A DNA stretch of 64,000 nt from Monodelphis domestica (Eukaryota > Chordata > Mammalia > Didelphimorphia > Didelphidae): assembly GCF_027887165.1 (NCBI RefSeq), contig NC_077233.1, positions 228,556,872 through 228,620,871 of the forward strand, read 5' to 3'. A program made the translations under genes and the position numbers. Numbering within the stretch: the stretch's first letter is position 1; each line of letters starts with the position of its first letter. Of this stretch, positions 15,301 through 27,300 are shown in pieces. Below the pieces are notes generated by a model, which did no database searches, was not told the DNA's origin, and was given only the letters and a program-made list of their open reading frames with translations.

Positions 15301-18300
15301 GAGTCAGGCCCAGAGATGGGAGGTCCTGGGTTCAAATCTTATCTCAGACACTTCCTAGCTGTGTGACCCTGGGCAAGTCACTTAGTCACATGGCCTAACC
15401 CTTACCACTCTTCTGCCTTGGAATCAATATCCAGTATTGATTCTAACACAGAAGATAAGGGTTTAAAAAAGAATAAATGAAGCATAATTAACAGATTCTT
15501 AATGGAAAAGTTAAGTCAAGATTTCAATAATATACTTATTTTCCTACATCAGTGACAGGATTTTCTAGTCTAACATCACAATTCTAGATATATCACTTAA
15601 AGAAGTTGAAATGGCATTAAAGGAAATAAAAATGGAGAGTGAAAGTGGACTCAGCCAAGTTTATAAAGTACATTTTGGAGATGATATAGTTTTGAAGTAA
15701 TTAAAAGATTAATGTTCCAAGTATCTGAGAAAAGAGAAGAAATGCTTAGAAAAATTTACAGACCACATTATTTTTTAAAATGACTGAAAAATAGCATTTA
15801 TTGACTTATGCCCATGTTTCTCCTGATTCTTTTGTTTATGGATGACATTATATTCATTGTAGCAATCCTTGACATATGATAAAAGATTCATGAGGCATAA
15901 TAGCTCAAAAGAATTCATGTTAAGTATCCAGTTAGGAAAAAATCAAGTGGATAGAGAATGTCTTTTGGCTGGACTATGATATGCTATTGGATGGACAACT
16001 CAGAACTATGGATGGATAATGAGCTGGTCCCAGAATTGAACCAGAGGAGGTGAATGGGATGGATTGCCTTTGGAAAATTGTACAGCGCTTTTCATGGCTC
16101 CAAGCTTTCTCCTGAAACTAAAGCTAATCTCTTACGAACAATATTTTTGTAATGCTATATGGCCGAGTCCTGGAATAACAGTCAAGAATTAAAGTTATGA
16201 GTTATTCAGAAATCATCCAGAAAGTGCATGGTGGGTACAAGTAGGCTGAAATATATTATTAACAAAGAATTGGGCAAAACCAAGTGGTAAATGGGTTATC
16301 CGAAGAGATGTATAACTTAAGAGAAGATTATTTGGTACTCAAGAGTGAGAGGTAAGTCTTGAACAACCCTCATTCTGCATTGGCATAGTATCAGGAAGTC
16401 TAAAGTAAGCTTCCAGCACTTAGGGTGGACCTTTTATGGGAGGACATGGATAGGGGTTACATTTTGAAAAGATGTCGTTTGTGGTCTAATATTAGAAGGA
16501 GCACCTATATCATTGAGGTTGAAGATAGATTAAAGTATTGAAGTATATGCAATAACTTAAGGACTTGAAAAGAGGAGTGTTTTGATCCATCTGTGGTGAA
16601 TATATAATGCTAATATGAAGTTACTGCCAGGCATTTCTCGAAGACTATAAATGACTGAGGAGTTGAAGAATCTGCATCACTGGAGAGTTTCTATATTAAG
16701 AGCTTGCTACAACAATGAAGGCACAGGTCTAGCTCAAGATATTTTGTGGTATCCTTGCTGTTCCTGGGATAGGAAGTTAGGTGCCTTGCTTGAAGTCCAA
16801 GACTTAGCAAGGATGGAGATCTAGTACTATGTGATATTATTGAGACAATTTCTAACAGTAAAGGTACGTAAGCATCAAGCCTAACATTATGCCTAGAAAC
16901 TCCATGGTAAAAAGGTCTAAAAAAAAAAGCATTAGTTAGCATAACATCATGCCAACCTATGGGGTTGTCAGAAAATCAGTATAATTTCTCTGTTTAACAG
17001 GTATATGGGATTTTGGTATTGGGAGTAATCACAGGATCCAAAATTGAACTGCTCATTATTAGAACTGCCTATTCCCAACTCTGTTCAACCTCATCTGATT
17101 TGGGGGGGGGGTATTGAGGAGAAATTAAAAAAGAAATGGAAGATAAGTTTACTGGCCTGGAATAGTTCTAGAGATTGGAGGCATCCTAGAGCTTAAACTT
17201 TTTAAAAAACTCCAGTTTTCTCAGCAAATGTAGAGGGATAAAAAGGTGAGGAACCAGAATTTGGGATTTGGGTGCCTCTGTCATGTAATCATCCTTCGAC
17301 CTTACTCCCATGATTGTCAGTGTTCTCTCTTCTTAAATATTCATGTTCTCCCCCCTTTGCAGCCTTTTACTCCCTAGGTTATAATATCTGTGAATATGCT
17401 TTTTGCTCCTCGAGTAGAATATAAATTATTTTATAACAGGAGATGTTTTTCCCTTTGAACCCTTGCAGGGCATAATAACTGTCTTTTGAATATAGTTCTT
17501 TTTTGGGTAAGATAAATGTACCAACCAGTAGTGTTTGTGTGGTTCATTTTCTTAATTTCAAGAAAACTAGTTAGGCAGCAGAGTGGAATGGAAGGAGGAG
17601 TTAAAAAATCTAAAGCTTAGTTGCAGATATACTAGTTACCAGTCATGTGACTATGGACAAGTGCTTGATAGCCATAAGCTTCTGTTTCCTTCCCTGCTTT
17701 GCAGAATTTTTGTGAGAATCAGAAGATATAATGTGGATGTGTAAATGCTTTATGAATTATAAAAAACTATTCCTATACAAGGCAGTTTCATAAATATTGA
17801 AATAATGTAATTTGACTTAAGCTTTGATTGTACTTAATATGGAGCAAACTCAATAGTAAGAGATGTATATGAGAATTTTACATGTGATGCCATGAAGGAA
17901 TGTGTGAAGTTTATACTTTTTTGGCATACTATTAGCATAGGAATTTTAGAAAAATATAGCAAAAGAAAATTAAATGAGAATATCTTGTCAAGATCATAAT
18001 CTCTGAAAATATTCAGGATGCTTTTTTTCTTAGAAAGAGTAGCTATCAAAGGCATCCTTGATAATGATATCAATAATCAACAATCATCAAGCCTTTATTA
18101 AATGCTTACTATGTGCTGGATGGTAGAGATACAAATACAAAGAATGAAACAATTCCTCCTCTCAAGGAACCACTGCTCATTTGAACAGGGAGAGAGAAAT
18201 ACATGTATAAGTATTTTTGTTGCTTAGTCAATTTTCAGTCATATCTCACTGTCTGTAACCCCTATTTGGGGTTTTATCAGCAAAGATATGGGAATGGTTT

Positions 18301-21300
18301 GCCATTTCCTTCTCCAATCCATTTTACAGGTGAGAAAATTGAGGTAAATGGGGTTCACTGACTTGCCCAGGGTCACACAGCTAGTAAGAGTCTGATGCTG
18401 AATTGAACTCAGCAAGATGAGTCTTTCTGGCTCCTGGCCCAGTGCTCCATCTACTGTACCAACTAGCTGCCTATATAAGAATATATGGAATAAGTATAAA
18501 GAGAATAAAGACTACTTAGTGTGGTTATGATGGGAGGACACTAGCAGATGGAGGAATCAGAAAGGGTTTCAAGTAAAAGATAGTGATTAAACTGTGTCTT
18601 GATGGAAGAAATGTGTTCTATATGTTGGAGGTGAGAAGAGTATGTTATGGGCATGAGGCATTACTGGCCCATGCAAAGACCCAGAGAGAGATAGGACATG
18701 GAGAACTGTAATTGAAAAACATAGAGAAGGCCAGTTTAACTAGATCCCAGTGCACAAGGGGAGATAATGTCTAATGAGCCTGGAAGAACAGGTTGGGATC
18801 TGGTTGTATAGAGCTTTGAAAGCTTAACAGAGGGGTTTATATTTTATCTTGAAGGCATTAGGAGACCACTAGAATCAATTGAGTGGGGAAGTCACATGGT
18901 CATATCTGGGCTTAAGGAAAAATTACTTTGGCAGCATCTGTAGGATGGACTGGAATGGTGAGAGATTTAAGGTAAGAAAATTTGACTATAGACTGTTGCA
19001 ATAACCTAGGTGAGAGGTGATGAGGACCCAGACTTGGGTAGAAGCTGTGTGAGGGGAAAGAAGAGGAAAGGATGTGAGAGGTGTTGGAGAGGTAGAAACA
19101 GCAAGAGCTGCTGGTGACTATATGTGGATTGAAAAGGGTGAAGAGTCAAGGCTATAAACTTTGTCAGGTGCTGGGGATGCAATTACAAAAAAAGAAACAA
19201 TCCCCACTCATCTTACAAAAAACAGAAATTTGGAAGTGAGAGTCAAAATAATGGATTCTATTTTGAGCAAGTTGAGTTTGAGCTATGTCCAGGACATCCA
19301 GCGTAAAATATCCAGTAGGCACTTGGGGCAGGGAGTCATCTACATAGAGATGTTAACTGAATCTATGACAGCTGATGAGGTTACCAAGGGAGAATGTAGA
19401 GGATAATAGACATGGGGCCCAGACTGAACCTTGGGGAATAGGCAGACTTTTGCAAAGGACATTCTATAGCAGACTATCTTTACAGTCACAAAAGCCCCAC
19501 TATACTATTTATTGTTTACAATAGGAATAGGGAATGAAACTGATTACACTGCTATAGAGAACCTTTGGGTGAAGAAAAATTCTCTATACCAGTGCAGTCA
19601 GCACCTTCTCTGCAATGTAGAGGCTGGACCAGTGATATCAAATGACATTTTATTCTGGTTTGACTCTTCTGGCCTAGAGCACCAAAAGGCTTAAGAGACT
19701 TGCCCCACGTTCTTATAGTCAGTATGGGTCAGACAGGTCTTAGCCCAAGGTTGGCTCTATACCACACTATACTGCCTATACTGGCTTGTTTATTGACTAT
19801 TGTTTTAGAAGAATAAAATGCTGATTTAAGTACTCTTTACCAACAAGAGTGCTGCAATGTACTTGTCAAAATTATAGAAGATTCCTTGAAAGATGTAACA
19901 ACAGAGATAATTTTGTTCTTCTCTCTGCTGGCCATTAATGATCATGCAGGGTCCAAGGCAGGGAGACATGCTTGCTGTAGGAGTTTGCCACTGTCATGGA
20001 GGATATCCAGGACAGTGAAATCTTCCCAGTGCACTTGTTTGCAGATGACTTTGTGCTGACTGGAAGAATGTAAGAAGTACCTTTACATCACCTTCTAAAT
20101 GAGGTCTATACTCATTCAAAGGAGTTCAGGTACTGAAAAAACCAAGAGGATGAAGAATATGTGCTGTCCCGATAGTGATATGCAGTTGGATGGCAATCCA
20201 TAGATCTAGTTATCTTGGATAACACTGTGATTGGGGGCTGGGGGCTGACCCCATCAGTCGGTCATCAAATATTTATTAAGCACCTATTGTGGCTGAGCTC
20301 TGGGGATACAAAAAGGGCATCAAACAGTCCATGCTGTTAAGGAGCTCATAGTCTAAGTCAAACAGAACAGAGTAAAATGAGTTGCCTTTGGAAAAGGTGT
20401 AGTGCTTTTAGTGACTCCAAGATTTTTCCTGAAATAAAGATTTCAACCTTTTTAAAAAAAAACAATAATATACTTTTGTGATACTCTGTGGCAAGAAATA
20501 TTTCAGTCTCTGAAAATTAAAGTTGCATATCAGCTATCGGGTAATGGGGGTACATTTGGTGGGTATGGACAACCTGTTATCAGGGAAGAATTGTGCAAGA
20601 CAAGTATTATATAAGCTGTCATCCGAGAAGGTGGGGCCAGTCATATAACAAGAAGATTTAGACAGCTTAGACATAAAGATGTCATTAACACAGAAGGGCA
20701 AAGAAGAAATTGAGGAAGACCAAAGAAGGAATAGGGAAGATCATGAAAGATAATATAAGCGATTTGGATTACATACAATTTTAAAAAGTTTTTGTACAGA
20801 TAGGACCAATGCAACTAAAATTAGGAGAAACAGATAAGTAGAAGTAAAAATCTTGCAACAGATTTCTTTTTAAGGATCTCATTTCTGAGCAAAATAAGGA
20901 ACTTAATCAAATGTGTAAGAATGAGTCATTCCCTCAGTTGATACATGGTTAGAGGATAGGAACAGGTAGATTTCTAAGGATGAAATTAAAGCCATATTTA
21001 AAAAAATTGCTTCAAATCACTGAGTAGAGAAATGCAAATTAAAGTAGCTCTGAGGTTCCTCTTCTTACTTCTCAGATTGGCAAAGTTAACAAAAAGGAAA
21101 ATAACTGACATCATAGAGGCTATGAGAAAACTGACACATTAATTTACTGCTGGTGGAGCTGTAAATTGGTCTAGTCATTCTGAAAAAGTTTGAAACTTTG
21201 CTTCCATAGTCAGTAAACTGCATAATCTTTGGCTTAGCAATACCACTACTAGGCCTATACTCCAAAGAGATCAAAGAAAGAGGGCAAGGATCAAAAGGGA

Positions 21301-24300
21301 AATGGCTAGATAGTGCAGTGGACACCGTGCTGGGCTTAAAGCCAGTAAGATACAATCAAATCCAGCCTCAAACACTTAGTAGCTCTGTGGTCCTAGTCAG
21401 GTCACTTAACCTTTGCCTCAACTTCCTCATCTGGAAAATGGGGATAATAACAGCATCTACTTCCCAGAGTTGTGAGGCTCAAATGAGATAATTGTAAAGT
21501 GCTTAGCAATTATACAAATGTTAGCTGTTACTATTACTATATGTTTAAAAATACCCATACTTGTTCTGGTGCTAAAGAACTGGGAGCTAATCAATTAGGG
21601 ATTGGCTGAACAAATTATGGCTTATAAATGTAAGGAAATACAATTATGCTATAAGAAATCATGAAAGCAATTAAAAAAAAAAACAACTTGCCCTCTGTCT
21701 TAAAACCTGTATATTGGTTTCCAAGGTAGAAGACTGGTAAGGGCTAGGCAGTTGGGATTAAGTGACTTGCCCATGCTTATATAGTCTATTTGAGTTCATA
21801 TTTGAATCCAGGACTCCCGTCTCTAGGCTGGACTCTTGAATCCACTGAGCCACCTAGCTGCCTTTTAGAGGAAGCTAGGAAGATTAGATGCACTGATTCA
21901 GAGTTGAATGAGCAAAACCAAGAATACTCTATGTACTGCAGTGACATTGTAAAGGCAAACAACTTTGGAAGACTTTAGAAGTCTGATCAATGAAATGATC
22001 CATCATATTTACAGACGACATAAGACAAAGGACAAATTTTATCTCCTAGGAAAAAAATGATAAATTCTGTGTTCAGATTGAGACTTTTTTTGGACATGGC
22101 CAAGCTAGGAATTTGTTTTCCTTGACTATGCGTATTTGTTACAAGGGCTTTGTTTTTGTTTTTCTCCTTTCTCTTAAATGAAAAAAATAAAATGAAATTT
22201 AAGAATAAAACAAAATGTGAAAGATAACTACTCACGTGGGCAAGATAATAATCCATTTGTATTTATATGATGTCAGAAAGTCTGGAGGAGGGTCTCAAGT
22301 ACATCATGAAAAATTTATGGGAGGTCAGGGATAGGATTTACATAGAAAGAGAAGGTATTGATGACTTGTGATTTCCTATTAGGAGTTCCCACATTAATGA
22401 GATTGCAGACTCATTGAAGTATAAGGCATTGCTAATGGAGAGAACTTTATCTCTGAAATTGTGATAAAAGTCAAGAGACCTAGAACTTTAGGGAAAGTGA
22501 AAAGAATTTGCACCTCAGTTCACTTGACCTTTCTGAGAGGCATAACTTACAAATTGAAAATAATTTGAGTAGGAATCAAAGGATATTTTGAAATAATGGA
22601 ATTCTAGAATTTATGGCCCAAACTTAGATGGTCCTAGGTAGAATTTTGTGTAACAAAGTTTTGAGGTATCCAAAGATAATAGATCTTACATTGAGATTAA
22701 GCATATTTTTCTATTATATAGTATATTTTATAAATAGATATTTCTAAATAGTTTTTCCCTAAGGGCATAAAGTTTTTAGTTCAAAACTAATATAATTGTG
22801 CCCATGTTCTTTGTAAGTGTGTATTCATGTTCGATTCTATGGCTATAGCTTTTGAGCTTGTTTGGTGTTTCATTTCAAGCTAATTTTTTTCCTTCTCTTC
22901 CTTTCTTTCTTTTTGTTTTGGTGTAGTTCAACTGGAAATGAGAAATCGCCTGAAGAACATGGTACCGAACTTGTGGTTGGTAGCAACAGTTCAGCTTCCT
23001 TTGAACAACTAGAGAAAGTTACTTCAAGTCTTAGCTGCAAAATAAAGAATAACTTTCCACCCTCGGATCCTAATGTCATTGCTACCAAAGAAGAAATTCC
23101 TGAAAGTATTATAGCAAAAACAGAAGAGTCTATTCCTAATGTCATTAGTCATTGTAATGCTAACAAGAAAGCCATTGGAGATGATCAGTTTCCCAAACAG
23201 TGTGATCCTGGGAATTTCACAGATGAAAAGCTCCTACTATCCCAAGAAGTAAAGGGAACATTAAAGGAGAATTCACTGAACTCTGCACCAGTGGATACAG
23301 TGGAAAAATTGAGCCAAACTCCCTCAAATAATTTTGACACTGAATGTGATAGTAATAAACTCTTAGTATTTATTAGTACTGAAAAATGCAAAGAAACAAA
23401 GGACCTTTCTAAAAGTATAGACATGTCTGCTAATGAACTGTCTGCCACCCAATTAGATAAAATTGTAGAGAATCATTATTCAAAAGGGAGCACTGAACAA
23501 AGTAATAGTGAACGATGTGAAGAAAGTAAAGTTAGACAAAAAGTTCAGAGTAATTCTCCAGTTAAGGAAAAAGGTGATAGCCCCAGAAAAGTGGACAGAG
23601 GGCATCACCATAACCGAAGAGAACATTCTTCCAGTGGAGAACGAACAAAGCAAAGCAGGAGCAAAACAGAGACACATTATTACAAAAAAAGAGTCTCCTA
23701 TAGCAAAGAGAGGACCAAAAAAGGCCGCCACAAATCAGAACACTGTAACGGAAGCAAATATAAACCGTTTCATAATGAAAGCAGTAGCCCTGACAGTAGG
23801 TCCTTAGGAAAACATAACCATTATCGGTCCAGAAGTAGAGGAAAATCTGATCAGGAAAGGGGTAGATATTACCATTCTAAAAGTGAACGATCTTGGAGTC
23901 GAGAGAAATATTATCCAGATGGAATGAGAAGATGGGACAAATATAGATATTATAGTGATTATTATCCTTATTCTTCAAGGGAGGGTAGAGAGTGGAAGCC
24001 ATCTCACAGTGATCGGGAATATGACAAAGCAAGTCAGTACAATAGTAGATCACACAAGGACTATTATAAAAGCAAATGGGTTCATGAGCCAGCACCTAAA
24101 GAGAAAGAAAGGCATCACTTGAACAGTAATAAAGTAGACCTCTCCCATTGTTCATCTCTTCCTCAACATCCTGAAAAATATTCTCATGACAAAATTGCAC
24201 TTGAAAACAGTTCAAATCTTTGTAGTCAGTTTCATGAGTATGAAAGTGTGAAAATGAGGAAAAGGAAATATGATAGCATAGAAAATAGTGACAGTGACAT

Positions 24301-27300
24301 AGAAAAGAAAATCCCCAAACCCTTACAAAATGAGCCAGTAGAGGAGCAGAAAGTAAAGAAGCACAAAAAATCGAAAAAGAAAAAGAAATCCAAAGACAAA
24401 CACAGAGCAAGAAGCTGCAAGTAAGTATGAATTTTCTTTAAATAAAGTTTATTAATTAGTTTGTGGCTGGTCATCATCTTTTGACCCAATTTAACAAAAA
24501 GTGAAAGAATCTGACATTTAAATAAATTTGAAAATTTTGTATATTTTCATGGAATCCTCCAATTACAATTTTAAACTTTACAAAGCCAAATTTGATAATA
24601 TCACTCCACAACTTATTTTTTGTTTATTTTTTTAAGCCCTTACCTTCCATCTTAGAATCAATACTGTGTAGAGTGATAAAAGCTGGGCAGTGGGGTTAAG
24701 TGACTTGTCCAGGATCACACAGGAAGTATCTGAGGCCTGATTTAAACCTAGGACCTCCCATTTTCAAGACTGGCTCTTAATCCCCTGAGCCACCTGGGTA
24801 TCCCCAGTAACCTTATTTTTTTCAAATGATATTGCTCTCATTTTAGCAAAAGCTAAGATACCTTCTAAAATCCCACAGGCTCTTTAATTTAGTTGATTTT
24901 CTACAACTCCACTGGAAATAAATATGCAGGTTACTTTGAAAAATTTGAATTTTTGTTTATAGAAAATGGAATGATAGCTTTTAAGTTCTTATTCTTCAGC
25001 TGTGGGTATAAGTAAATATTTTCTTTCCTAAGGGTGGGTTTAAAAAAATTATCCAAAATTACATATTGAGTAACATAGGAGAGAAGTCTTGAATCCTACA
25101 TTGTTAGCAAATACATACTTTTTTTTTTTTTAAAGAATATGATGCATCCTTGACATTTGTCTAGTGGTTCAAAGCTATGATCTGAGATGTCATTTATTTT
25201 CTTTGACTTTTTGTTTGCCTTTTTTTCTCTCTCAATTCAAGATATCTAGTTGAGGAATATAAGACTTAAAAAATAGCTCAGTTTTCTACAGTTCTTGAAA
25301 GTGTAAAATGACCCATTTTGCTAAATGGATAATTGAAAAAATTTCTTTGTTTTTGACTTAGCCTTGTCTTTTTTTTTAACCCTTACTGTCTGTTTCAGAA
25401 TTGATCCTTAGGCAGAAGGAACAGTAAGGGAGAGGCTATTGGCTATAAATTATTTGCCCAGGGTCATACAGCTAAGAAGTATCTGAGGTCAAATATGAAC
25501 CCTGATTCTCCTTACTCCAGGCCTGGCATTCTATCCCCTGAGCCACCTAGCTGCCCTAGAATTAATTTTAAAATTTGAAATCTTATAAAGAGATAATCAC
25601 AACAATGGCAGGCAGATGGGAAGAGTGAAATAGTATTAAAAGAATGCTTTTGGACATACCTGAAGCTTTAAGCAAAACAGCCTTCAGTGCTGTCTTCTCT
25701 GTTACTTTTCATTTTAAGAAAAAGCATCAAAATCTTTGGTAGAGTGAATTTTGTCAGGCATAGAACATTAGTAACCAAAGATGAAGAAAATCAGATTTTT
25801 TTGGTAGTTGCATTTGGTGTACCTAGCAGACGGACTACCTTATCTATCCCAGTTAACTCTTAAATTATCATTATGAAAGCACATTTAATGCAACCACTAA
25901 ATTCGGCTAGTGTCCTTAATAAGGTAGAGCACTGTTAACACACCCGGCTCTTTTGGGGGTTTGTTGTTTTTGGTTTTGTTTTTCACTCTAACTTTTAATT
26001 CCTGCAGGCATCATCAGGAATTGGATCTTTCTGTAGTCAACTCCAAAGCTGACCTTCGCAAACACAAAAAGAAGAAGAAGAAAAAGAAGAAACATGCAAA
26101 AAAATCAGAGGACTATATTGAACATTCAGATCTTCATGTACTCAAAATTTCCTGCTCTGAGACTGATAACAAAACTTGGGAGAAAAAGGACAAATCTCCC
26201 ATCAAAGATGGCTTGCCATCTGAGGACTACCAGAAATTTAATAAACTTTCTCACGAGGAAGATGATGATCACCCTGAGAAAACCAAACACTTAAGAATGG
26301 AAAGCCAGGATCATAAATGTCACCCAGCTGAGTATGGCCAGGGTAAGGGGAAACATTAGGAGTTAAGAATGAAGAATTTTATTTTAAATTAAAGTGTGTA
26401 GCTATTTAGGCAATGCTTGTGTAGATATCTGTATGACTTGACATTTAATAGGTCTAGAAAAACGAAATAGTTGCTTTTCATAATGTGGGCTAGTAGAAGG
26501 CTCTTCACCTTCTTCAGTCATTCCTGTGCTTTCTTTAACAACTCCTGGTGCTATAGCAATAGTGTTAAATGAATAACCATCGAAATAAAACAGTTCTTTG
26601 GAGTAACATTTCCTTAGATTATAACTTAGCTGTAAAAAGGAGCACATCATTATATTCGTGCCTATGTATAGCTGTCATGTGAGCATGTGTGTTCAACTAA
26701 GTCACTGGGGGAGGGGAGTGGGTAGAGAGGGGTAAGACAGAATGATTTGGCAATGCTATTGGCCTTTGAAAAATTGCTTTAAGCCTGTGGTCAGTGTTCT
26801 TGTATGGTTTTTTTTTCCCCTTCCTGATTACTGGAATTACTATTGTACCTGTTACTCTTTGGACTTTATATCTTTGGTAGATTACTGCTTTGGGGTTTGA
26901 ACCAAGAATTATAGCCTCAGGTTCCTTAAACTCTTACAGGTCTTATGCCACATGATAGCGCCCATTGTCAGAATGGCCTACTTTAGCTCACTGGCCTATT
27001 TGCCACACCAGATTTGTTTTCCGTGGAAGAGAGTCTTCTTTTGTGATTTTTAACCTGTTGCCGAATTGTACAATATAATATAGTTGCTGTGTGTATGGTT
27101 TCTTTTCACTCCTAAACCACAAGCATTTATTGAAAATTCATGTGTAGCAAAACTTCAGCTATACAAAACCTTCAGGGACTGAATACTTCTCAATAAAAGA
27201 TGTTTCCAGATAAGCTGAAGGTCTACCCCTTTAAAATACCAAAAATTTCCAAAATTTTAGCTCTATTTTATGCAGTTCTTCTAAAGTAGAAGTTTTAATC

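Larger units (their letters stand above)
20760..22250 (+). mobile_element. L1 3' end nested in the RTE-like LINE
   Basis: Old L1 ORF2 3' region: gtagagaaatgcaaattaaa, then ctgctggtggagctgtaaat, then caataccactactaggccta and a decayed 3' UTR with a T-rich run near 22,140. It is broken by SINEs at 21,296-21,540 and 21,680-21,865. Confidence 0.7.

Noticed and set aside
22862-22926. Start of the long plus-strand open frame with a hydrophobic leader-like sequence before the large USP42 exon
   Set aside because: It is the pyrimidine tract before the acceptor; in-phase splicing from 8,847 and the USP42 match begin at 22,927.
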